This document shows, piece by piece, positions 56,666-64,000 of a DNA stretch of 64,000 bases. The stretch's first letter is position 1; every line of letters starts with the position of its first letter. The notes beneath the pieces are model-generated. The model searched no databases. It worked only from the letters and a program-made list of their open reading frames with translations, and was not told where the DNA came from. The DNA is taken from positions 33,936,723 through 34,000,722 of the forward strand of contig CM075103.1 of the NCBI GenBank assembly GCA_037576195.1, read 5' to 3'. This stretch comes from Phytoseiulus persimilis (Eukaryota; Arthropoda; Arachnida; Mesostigmata; Phytoseiidae). A program made the position numbers and the translations under genes.

Positions 56666-57272
56666 GATGCACTACGGTTGTTGTTGTTCGGGCACAAGAG
56701 CACTCTGATGCATCAGTTGTCTTCTTTGTGTTCATGCCACAAGTGTTTCAGAAAAAAACAGAAAACCGGTGGTGAGGGATGTGAACCACTTCCATGTGAC
56801 CCCTTATTCACCGGACCGTCATCCACCACTCTTTGTTGAGAGGAATCATCTCATTTGTTCCTCAGCGGGGTTGATCGAAATTCGACCCCTACATCTTTCT
56901 ACGCTTTACAGCCTTTGCTGTCTACATGTGGCTTTGATCAAGGTGGATACAACGTGCTCGATTCCAATTGTATCATGCTGAGTTCTTGTGAACTCTGCTG
57001 GAGCTTTCTCAGGAGTCAGTTTCTTGCTTCAAGTGCTTCTCACACTTCTATGATCATAATTTTCCAAGTTCATTCTGGATTTTGTTTAGTCTGTCTCTGT
57101 AGACTTTGTCACCTGTTGTCTTGGAAGATGTCCTCAGAGTTTCTCAATCGAGATTCTCTCTCAGCTCGTGGATATTTAAGGTCGCACTCGTCTTTTCGAG
57201 TTCATTCTTCCTTCTTAGTCTTGCCGCGACTATTCACCTCCAGTTCCTCGCCGCCACCTCAGGTATCTTAAA
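56666..57272. promoter_or_regulatory. divergent intergenic region of copy 2, possible leader of antisense gene A
   Basis: It lies between two divergent genes. On the plus strand a T/C-rich stretch leads to CACCTCAGGTATCTT near 57245, which looks like an exon end in a leader. No clear TATA box. The role as a promoter is an inference from position. Confidence 0.3.
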
Positions 57273-58894
57273 TTGCACCGCCCTGTTGTCATGGAAGACA
57301 AAAAGTTTGAACTTGTTCCTAGGCCTCCATCTGAGGTGGTAGCGCCGGCGGTCCCCCGACCGCCGGATGGGAACCTGGTCATGGTGAACGTCCAGGAATC
57401 TGCCTTGGCTGCTAACTACGGCAAGCTGGTGTTAGATCGAATCGTGAACGTTGAAAACAGCCTTGAGCTGTGTCGTGAAGAGTCTCTGCAGCGCTCTTCT
57501 GAGCTTCAACGAGTGTACGACTTGTTTGGTAAAGTTCATCAGCTGAGTTCCCAGCAAGAGGTGTTTACTGAGAACTACACAAATCTGTTGGCACAACTCA
57601 ACCTTTTTGCGAAGTCGGTTGTTCAAACTCCCGTGGTCACGGGTGTCATCGAGTCTCTGGAGTCGATGAAAGCCACCCTGGAGGAACAGAAAGCCACACT
57701 CCGCCTGACTCAGCAAGATCAGGCCGGACTGGGCCTTCGTCAGGATTTCATTGCCGGGAGTATGGTCTCCCACGATCAGGCCCGTCACCTGCAAAGTCTC
57801 ATCTCAGAGCTTCGTCAGGAGGTGACCGAGCTCCAGCTCAAAGTCAGTCATCGAGCGACTGAAACTCCCACCTCGGTTCCCTCAACCAAGTACGCGCTTT
57901 CGGGCGATATGGACAACATAAAAGATCTAGTTCATAAGATCGATGGCAAAGTCCGTCGGCTGGAAGAGACGGTGAAGAAAAACTTCTCCTCCACTGCCGA
58001 TCGCGCAGTTGACCTGGAGTCAACGTTCAAGTCCTTTGAATCAAACATCAAGGTCCTAACCGACCAACTGGACCTGAAGTTCCAGTTTCAGGACACCCTC
58101 AATCAGGAGTTGAAAGCAAAAATTTCAAGGAACTCAGCCAACGTCAACCATCTTTCCCATGAAATCGATATCATCAAGTCAGATCAAATCAAGATTTCGT
58201 CCGTGGTTGCTAAGGTGAGCTCGTCCACCGATCCACCAACTGAGATTTCACCTCACTCTCAGGAGGGAGAGTCCGCACCTTGGGACTCGATCCCTTCAGG
58301 TGCGCGTGGCTTCCGGGCCGCGACTCAGGCCTTCTTCACTCGATTGGTGGCCTCTACGTATCGATGGAGGTGGATGCTGTTGATTCTTGCAGCATCCCTC
58401 CTGTTTGGTGAGTTTTACTTTAACCATTTTTCCTCCATTGCAGTATTATCAGCGTGGTCAGATGGGGTTCATATTCTTTTGGGTTGTTTCCAGGAGGACT
58501 CATCTGGGCACTCGCCTCGAGTGGATCGATAGGATCCCAAACTTCTACCCGCCTCACTCCCGGTTCTACAACCGAAACCAATGCCAGTGGCAGACAGGGC
58601 CTCACCCCTGCTCCTACCACTCCCGCTCCGTCTTCGGAGGATGATGACGTTACCACTCCATCTCCAACGGTCTCATCGACTACTTCAACCACTCCTCCAC
58701 GCTTCACCATTTCCACCAGAGCATATTGGTGTGCTCGCTTTGATGAGGGGTGGAAATGTCGCCATCGTATTGGCTCGGAGTGCCTGCTTGTTGATGGAAA
58801 TCATCCGGTTCCATCACAAGTATCGTGTTCTGCCCGAGAGGCATCCAGGGAATGTGGTGATGGAGGGTCGGTTCGTTATTGTAAACGAACTTGA
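57273..58894 (+). CDS. antisense gene A: heptad-rich type II membrane protein of Copia copy 2
   Basis: Runs opposite to pol. The first coding segment (57273 to about 58411) gives a Pro-rich start, then about 300 residues with repeated heptads (LLAQLNLFAKSVVQTP, SLISELRQEVTELQLK, then DIKSD-type stretches). This looks like a long coiled coil on the cytoplasmic or lumenal-opposite side. It ends in basic residues and a hydrophobic helix (WMLLILAASLLFG). The last segment (about 58490-58894) encodes a Ser/Thr/Pro-rich stalk (TPAPTTPAPSSEDDD) and a short Cys-containing tail (WCARFDEGWKCRHRIGSEC). The two segments seem to be exons of one gene. AATAAA follows at 58993-58998. Homologous remnant in copy 1 at 5729-6922. 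Predicted topology: type II, with a mucin-like exterior tail. No named family recognised. Confidence 0.6.
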
Positions 58895-58992
58895 TCGATC
58901 TGCCGCAGTTTCTGCGTTTCTAGGCATTACAGCCCATGGAGTCAAACTGTTTTGGCTTTCTGGGCAATTATTTTGCTTTTCTCTTCTTTCCG

Positions 58993-58998
58993 AATAAA
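58993..58998 (+). terminator. polyadenylation signal of antisense gene A
   Basis: AATAAA about 100 bp after the stop at 58894, before the start of gene B. Confidence 0.55.
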
Positions 58999-59105
58999 GA
59001 TAAACAATTCGGCTTATTTGATCATGGTGTTTCTTATTTCTGGGGTCAGAGTGTCAATACCATTTTACACTCTCCTATTTAAACCGAGATTATGTCCGGA
59101 GTGAT

Positions 59106-60738
59106 ATGATCACTTCATTTCGCATTTGCAACTCATCGGACATTGTTGCTCTCGTGATGTTTCCTCGTGTTTTCTACGGTGTCGGGGGTTTTGTTAGTGC
59201 TTTGGTGGTTGTGGTCATCTTGACCACTCTAGCCCATGTTTTCCAGGGGCTCTCATTCACCTGGTCCTCCGCTCACCAGTTTGAGCACCTTCCATGTTCA
59301 AGCCATTCAGCAGAGAGCATCCACGGCGCTCAATCAATGCTGGCTCCATGGACCGACACCTCCCCGCTTGAGACAAGCCATGTCTCTCCATCGTTTTTAC
59401 ACCGTCAGCAATCTTCTTCTTCTGTCTCTGTCGTGACACCTGTACTTCTTTCTAGCGAGGCTTTCCTCGAGCTATCGTTTGATTCTTCCTCTGTCATTCA
59501 AAGAGTGGTTTCCTCTGGGTTGCCACTCACTCCACTTTACGGTGCTTCTTCCGAGAGTGACGGTGTTCCGACCCCTGTTCTCATTAGTCCGACTCGAACG
59601 TTGCGATCCGCATCCACATCGCTTTCAAATTCACTTTCTCGTCATGAATCGGTTTCTCTTCAATCCTCCCGTGATGCAGCACTCGAGGCATACATCCGGG
59701 ATAACGAATTCTTTCTCGGATGGAGTCGGGTCGTGCAGGGGCATATTGATTTCACATCAAGGCTCCATGCCGACTTAGCCAAGTTCCGCTCTGGCGCGAG
59801 TACGGCTACAGTCCGAGCGTCTTCTACTCGGACTCCGATCCAATCTCGAACAACGGACTATCAACCCGAGCGCATCACCGAGGTGCCTCTGTCAATAATC
59901 AAACCTGTTGTTCTTCCGACCATCTCCCTCCCTGAGTTGATCTCCTCATCTCTTCCAACTCTGGAGTCCTCAGGAGTTTCCTCAACGGGAGAGTCGGTGA
60001 GTTTTCTTAATAGTTTTGAATAGTGAGATTCTATGTTTTTTTTTTTTCCTTTGCTATGTGACTCTTCTACTTTTTGTTTTCCAGATTTTTCCTGCTGTCA
60101 TCTTGGTTTCCTCCACCGTTGTCCCTGGATCAGTCCTGAGTTCTCAGGTGCTGTTACCCACTCTCAGCACGGCCATCATCCCAACGGAGGTATCTGCTGA
60201 TGACACTCCTCACTACGAATGGATTGAGCAAGCCGTTGCCGAGGAGGCCGATTTGGATCTGAGTGTCGAGGAATCGAAACCGAAGCGATTCAACACGAGC
60301 ACTACACCAGCACCTCCTTCAAGCACCCTTTCGACCTCCACAACCACAACTGATCCCACTACTCCAACTCCAACTGACGCCACTGAGTCTCTGACAACAG
60401 AGTCCGACAGCAGCAGCTCTTCGCCGGACGACGACAGCACCTCCGGGTTCAGTGCCCCGGACGCAGTTACCGACCCACCGACTGATGACGTCACCACCAC
60501 GGAAGTTTGGTCCATGAGACTTCCCATTCCCACCAGAAGGTACCGGTGTGCCATATTAGAGTACAATCGACTCTGCAAGTCAGTGCTGGACAGAAAGTGT
60601 ATTCTAGTCCAGAGATCCACTCCTTTGCGGCTTGAACTTCTCGTATACCAGTATGTTGGAAACGAGGAGTTCGCCGCTGCGTCAGAGCATACGAAATTTC
60701 AAGGATCATGCACTGGATTTACATGGTTCTTTGCTTAG
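59106..60738 (+). CDS. antisense gene B: Ser/Thr-rich type II membrane protein of Copia copy 2
   Basis: Starts MITSFRICNSSDIVALVM, with a strong hydrophobic helix at about residues 20-45 (GGFVSALVVVVILTTLAHVF) and no cleavable signal, so type II topology is likely. A long Ser-rich region follows (to about 60000). A second coding segment after a short non-coding gap (about 60085-60738) carries a dense Ser/Thr/Pro stalk (TSTTPAPPSSTLSTSTTTT) and a Cys-containing end (RRYRCAILEYNRLCKSVLDR). The end resembles the tail of gene A in spacing and in the pattern C-x9/10-C-x5-C followed by a hydrophobic residue and V. Remnant in copy 1 at 4073-5510. No named family recognised; a surface glycoprotein is the best description. 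Confidence 0.6.
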
Positions 60739-60739
60739 T

Positions 60740-60789
60740 AATAAAATCGAATGCCAGCACCTTAGGGGTTCGGATTGGAAGTCTTTATT
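60740..60789. terminator. convergent polyadenylation signals of sense and antisense genes
   Basis: AATAAA on the plus strand at 60740-60745 ends antisense gene B. AATAAA on the minus strand (plus-strand TTTATT at 60784-60789) follows the small glycoprotein ORF. The two transcripts therefore seem to end tail to tail within about 50 bp. Confidence 0.6.
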
Positions 60790-60817
60790 TGGCATTTAGG
60801 AGCCAATTCTTAGAGAT

Positions 60818-61327
60818 TCAAATGTTCTCAACCGTGGACTGATATGGTGTCCCGACGCCACCTGGGCGATCATCCGCGGTGGGTTGTGTTCTACTCAACT
60901 GCTGGTACTGCCTCCGCCGCCATGTTTGGATCAGACATGTGATGCTGTTGGAGCAGGCATACATCACAACAAGTGTAGTGAGTGATGCCGCATAGATCAG
61001 GAGGAAGTTTGTTCTTTCTGATGGAACGGGTGCCGGTGCTGGTGGTATTTGATGTGTATAGTTATAGAAGTCAATCCAGATACTGGTTCCGCCAAACGTT
61101 GTTCCATTCGGTAACAGACAGGCTACACCAGGGGACGCTTTCTCAATGCAGGTCTGGTTGCTCATCAAGCAGTCACACGGGAAGAATTCGGGACTCATTT
61201 CGGATATAGTGCAGGGTTGTCTCTCTCGGATGCACTGTGGTAGACAGTTATCCTTGTACTGGAAGTATGCGGCCACTCTTGCCGCTACCATGAGGAGGGC
61301 GAACTGTATCATCTGTGATACCTGCAA
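60818..61327 (-). CDS. small envelope-like type I membrane glycoprotein of Copia copy 2
   Basis: 169 codons, overlapping the end of pol by about 80 bp in another frame. N-terminal signal-peptide-like segment (MIQFALLMVAARVAA), then a Cys-rich ectodomain (DNCLPQC, QPCTISE, FFPCDCLMSNQTC, GVACLLPNGTTFGG), sequons NQTC, NGTT and NYTH, a Pro-rich stem (HQIPPAPAPVPSE), a membrane helix (FLLIYAASLTTLVVMYAC) and a basic cytoplasmic tail (TWRRRQYQQLSR). This is the topology of a very short class-I-like surface protein, though no fusion peptide is evident. It would need a spliced or internally started mRNA. Homolog in copy 1 at 3390-3755. No named family recognised. Confidence 0.65.
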   Translation of the reverse strand: MQVSQMIQFALLMVAARVAAYFQYKDNCLPQCIRERQPCTISEMSPEFFPCDCLMSNQTCIEKASPGVACLLPNGTTFGGTSIWIDFYNYTHQIPPAPAPVPSERTNFLLIYAASLTTLVVMYACSNSITCLIQTWRRRQYQQLSRTQPTADDRPGGVGTPYQSTVENI

Positions 61328-64000
61328 GTGTTCGCAGTCGGAGAAACTGAGGTTCTGGTAAGGCTTTCGTTTCGAGATCAGCCAAGTTTAGTTGTGATGG
61401 GCAATGGGTGATTTTGAACTCACCCTCTTCGATTCGTTCCTTCAGCCAAAAGTAACGTATGGCAATATGTTTAGAACGTTTTGATACCTGGGCTTCAGTT
61501 AGCAATTGGATGCAACCAGTGTTGTCCACATGAAGTGTCGGAGTAACTTGGTATCCGACCTCCTGAATCAGTCTGCTAAGCCACAAACAGGTTTTTCCCA
61601 TTTCGCTGCAAGCCACTATTTCACTTTCAAGGGTGGAAAGAGTGATACAGTTCTGCCGTCTGGAAGACCAGCAAACTGGTGCTCCGCCAAACATTAGCAC
61701 AGCGCCACTGGTACTGCAACGAGTACTCCTGCAACCGCCCCAGTCGGCGTCGCAGTAGGCGTCAATTTTGGCTTGAGCCCCACCAGTATAAGTTGGACCA
61801 TGGTTCCGGGTTCCTGACAGATACCTCAGTATTCTCAATCCTATGTTCCATAGATGGCGTGTTGGCTTATCCAAGTATCTGGACATCAGCCCAACCGCGT
61901 AGGAAATATCTCCTCTCGTTCCCACAGAAACGAACATCAAAGCCCCCACAAGCTCTCTATACTTAAGAGTAAGATCAACTTCTCCCTCAAATGCAGATTT
62001 CGACGTTGAGTCGATTGGTACTGGAGACACTTTGCAATCTGCCATCTGGAATCGATCTAGTAGCTCGGTGATATATTGGGCTTGATCCAAGTGGATCCTA
62101 CCTCCGTCGGGAGAGATTGCAATTCTCAATCCCAAGAAAAACTCGAGTGGCCCTGTGGTAAGTTTGAAAGTTTTCTCTAATTCCTTTATTATCCTTTGAT
62201 TCATTTGTTCTGAGTTGGAGCCTATCAGGCAATCGTCAACATAGATGAGAACAAAGACTCGAGTCGGAGGGTTGGAGAAGTACAAGCACGGATCCAACTT
62301 GCTTCTGGACAATCTGACTGTACTGAGGCTCAACAAAGTGTTGCTCAATTTCTGATTGAACATCTTCGGAGCTTGGACTGTTCCATAGCACGCCTTAAGT
62401 AGCTCGCAAACCCGGTTTGTGCCATCCTCAAAGCCAGCGGGTTGTTTCATAAAGAGCCTCTTGTCCAAAGGCGCCGACAAAAAGGCCGTGCATATGTCCG
62501 TATGGTTCAAACGGAGATGCTCCTGGGCGGCAATCGACAGTACTGTCCTAATAGTATCGAACTTCGCCACAGGGCTGAACAGACTATCATAGTCAATGCC
62601 AGGTCTTTGTTTATATCCTCTTACCACGAGCCTAGCCTTCCTTTTGATTATGTTATTGTCCTTATCAGTTTTTAACGAGAAAACCCACTTGTTCGTCAGA
62701 ACGTTCTGTCCGCGTTCTGGGTCTACCAGTTTGTAGACCTGATTGGTTCTAAAGGACTCCAATTCTAATGCCATTGCCGCAAGCCATTCATTTTTATGCT
62801 TTGAGCGATATACGTCCGCTAGGTTAAGAGGCACGTCTGCCTGTGAGTTGAACCTGCCTAGGGGGTCGCTATTTTCATGATTTGTAGTACTACTTGTTGC
62901 ATTGTAGGCTATTCCTGCCTCAAACTGGCTCGGCTTCTGTAAGGTACTCCTATCTCTAAGGTTGTACCTGCGTCCCTCGGTTTGTGCCTCCATCCGTGCC
63001 TGGTTCTGGTCATTGGTGCGTGCGCGCGCTTCTCTGGCCGGAGGGGCTGCTTCGCTGGGTCTCGTGCCCGGAGCGATGCCTAGCTCATCGTCTACATTTC
63101 TTTCTCTCTCCCATGTGTCGTCATCACCAGCGCTGTCTGGCTCGCTGGCGCCGTCGGGTGTTGGTTGAACTTCTCCTTCTTCTTCTTCTTCATCACCCGT
63201 CGGGGATCCGTTGATGTCGGCTCGGGCGGCATCTCGTGGTGCTGGCGGGAGCTTGTTCTCGTCATCGAACAGCGGTGGTGTATCCTTTACCTGGATATCC
63301 CGGATCCTGTGTACTCGCGTTGTTCCTAGCTCCAGGACTCGGTAACTCAGACCGTCCTCGTCTATTCCGCATACTGCACCAGCGATGGCCCGCGTATCCA
63401 ATTTCCCTTTCCCGGGCTGGATGTTGTAGAACCAGCACCTGGTTCCAAATCTCAGGATTCTGTTCAGGTATGGCTTGTGGCCAGTGATCAACTCGAAAGG
63501 GGACTTCCCAGTTGGCTTATGCTCCTTGGTGGCGTTGAGACAGAAAGTCCCGAAATTTATCGCCTCAGCCCATACTCCTTTTCCGAGGTTGCTGTCAAGG
63601 ATCATTGTCCTTGCAAGGTTGAGCAACGTGCGATTCAGACGCTCGCTTACAGCGTTATGCATAGGAGTGTACGGGGCACTGTAGGAGTAATCACATCCTG
63701 TTGATGCAAAGAGTGCCTGTAGCCTCTTGTTTTGAAACTCAGAGCCGCCATCCGAGTGAAAATGGTATACCTGCTGTCCTGATCTCAGCCTGAACCACTT
63801 GAGGAAATCCCGGATCCGATCAAAGACCTCAGCTTTGTTGTGGAGGAAGTAGACTTTTCGGAATCGGCTATAATCGTCAGTCAATGTCAGGAAAGCGTTG
63901 TGTCTGCCGTAGGAAGGCGTACTGACGAAACAGACATCGCTGTTGATCCATCCAATACGAGGGGCGCGTGAGCTGCTGGGTTTCGGCCGAAAGCTAGCTC
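61248..64000 (-). CDS. Copia Pol of copy 2: integrase, RT, RNase H (5' part outside window)
   Basis: The frame is open to the window edge. Integrase core: TDDYSRFRK, FHSDGGSEF and NAVSERLNRT give the DDE residues. An acidic low-complexity linker follows (EEEEEGEVQP, near 63200). RT: NTNKWVFSL-type start, then FDTIRTVLSIAAQEHLRL, the YVDD active site near 62240 (FVLIYVDDCLIG). RNase H: DADWGGCRSTRCSTSG, then LSTLESEIVACSEMGK. It ends with a short tail after ALPEPQF. Product: the polyprotein part that copies and inserts the element. It looks whole over the visible part. Confidence 0.9.
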   Translation of the reverse strand, partial: ASFRPKPSSSRAPRIGWINSDVCFVSTPSYGRHNAFLTLTDDYSRFRKVYFLHNKAEVFDRIRDFLKWFRLRSGQQVYHFHSDGGSEFQNKRLQALFASTGCDYSYSAPYTPMHNAVSERLNRTLLNLARTMILDSNLGKGVWAEAINFGTFCLNATKEHKPTGKSPFELITGHKPYLNRILRFGTRCWFYNIQPGKGKLDTRAIAGAVCGIDEDGLSYRVLELGTTRVHRIRDIQVKDTPPLFDDENKLPPAPRDAARADINGSPTGDEEEEEGEVQPTPDGASEPDSAGDDDTWERERNVDDELGIAPGTRPSEAAPPAREARARTNDQNQARMEAQTEGRRYNLRDRSTLQKPSQFEAGIAYNATSSTTNHENSDPLGRFNSQADVPLNLADVYRSKHKNEWLAAMALELESFRTNQVYKLVDPERGQNVLTNKWVFSLKTDKDNNIIKRKARLVVRGYKQRPGIDYDSLFSPVAKFDTIRTVLSIAAQEHLRLNHTDICTAFLSAPLDKRLFMKQPAGFEDGTNRVCELLKACYGTVQAPKMFNQKLSNTLLSLSTVRLSRSKLDPCLYFSNPPTRVFVLIYVDDCLIGSNSEQMNQRIIKELEKTFKLTTGPLEFFLGLRIAISPDGGRIHLDQAQYITELLDRFQMADCKVSPVPIDSTSKSAFEGEVDLTLKYRELVGALMFVSVGTRGDISYAVGLMSRYLDKPTRHLWNIGLRILRYLSGTRNHGPTYTGGAQAKIDAYCDADWGGCRSTRCSTSGAVLMFGGAPVCWSSRRQNCITLSTLESEIVACSEMGKTCLWLSRLIQEVGYQVTPTLHVDNTGCIQLLTEAQVSKRSKHIAIRYFWLKERIEEGEFKITHCPSQLNLADLETKALPEPQFLRLRTLAGITDDTVRPPHGSGKSGRILPVQG

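Larger units (their letters stand above)
55478..64000 (-). mobile_element. Ty1/Copia-type LTR element, copy 2 (5' end outside window)
   Basis: Same family and layout as copy 1, in the other orientation: pol from the right edge to 61248, a small glycoprotein ORF (61327-60818), two plus-strand antisense genes (57273-58894 and 59106-60738), a further minus-strand ORF (56665-55940), polypurine tract (55831-55823) and 3' LTR (55822-55478). Gag, protease and the 5' LTR would lie outside. Over the part in the window it looks whole, with no obvious break in pol, so it is much younger than copy 1. Confidence 0.85.

Noticed and set aside
56855-57271. A 138-codon plus-strand ORF before antisense gene A
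   Set aside because: Cys/Ser/Leu-rich low-complexity composition from T/C-rich DNA, and it ends at a likely splice donor. Better explained as a leader.

Overview
The window looks like a repeat-rich, probably heterochromatic, stretch of an arthropod nuclear genome. A mite or tick is my best guess: there is one gustatory-receptor-like coding region, a PIF1-type Helitron, LINE, MULE, Tigger/pogo and Copia relics, short GT-AG introns, and no bacterial-style operons, tRNAs or rRNAs. The species cannot be fixed from the sequence.

Layout. 1-8520: a broken Ty1/Copia-type LTR element on the plus strand (copy 1), cut by the window's left edge and ending in a 316-bp LTR. 8521 to about 25735: a satellite array of about 380 monomers of exactly 45 bp, with higher-order repeats. 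Its right edge ends in a hairpin plus CTGGT that resembles a Helitron 3' end. 25885-29290: an old LINE split by a MULE DNA transposon (26183-28652) with a 9-bp target duplication. 29290-40140: the only largely non-transposon stretch, with two MITEs, a diverged duplicated segment, a small two-exon basic-protein gene, unrecognised ORFs and the receptor-like gene. 40140-43430: a SWIM-type DDE transposase relic, two tail-to-tail satellite blocks and a Tigger/pogo relic. 43430-45340: no gene recognised. 45340-55185: nested relics. An unrelated Copia fragment, LINE fragments and an LTR fragment lead into a minus-strand Helitron (49690-55185), which is itself split by a LINE piece and by a Tigger-type element carrying a second LINE. 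55186-55477: satellite again. 55478-64000: a second copy of the first Copia family, minus strand, with a 345-bp LTR, running off the right edge.

The most interesting system is that Copia family. Both copies carry, between pol and the 3' LTR, the same unusual cargo: a small signal-peptide/membrane glycoprotein ORF on the pol strand, overlapping the pol end, and then two genes on the opposite strand. Those two encode predicted type II membrane proteins with Ser/Thr-rich stalks and short Cys-containing tails, one of them with a long heptad-rich domain facing the other side of the membrane. In copy 2 the sense and antisense genes converge on polyadenylation signals less than 50 bp apart. The same layout in two clearly diverged copies argues that it is a real, inherited part of the element. 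Both copies also end directly against the same 45-bp satellite, in the same relative orientation.
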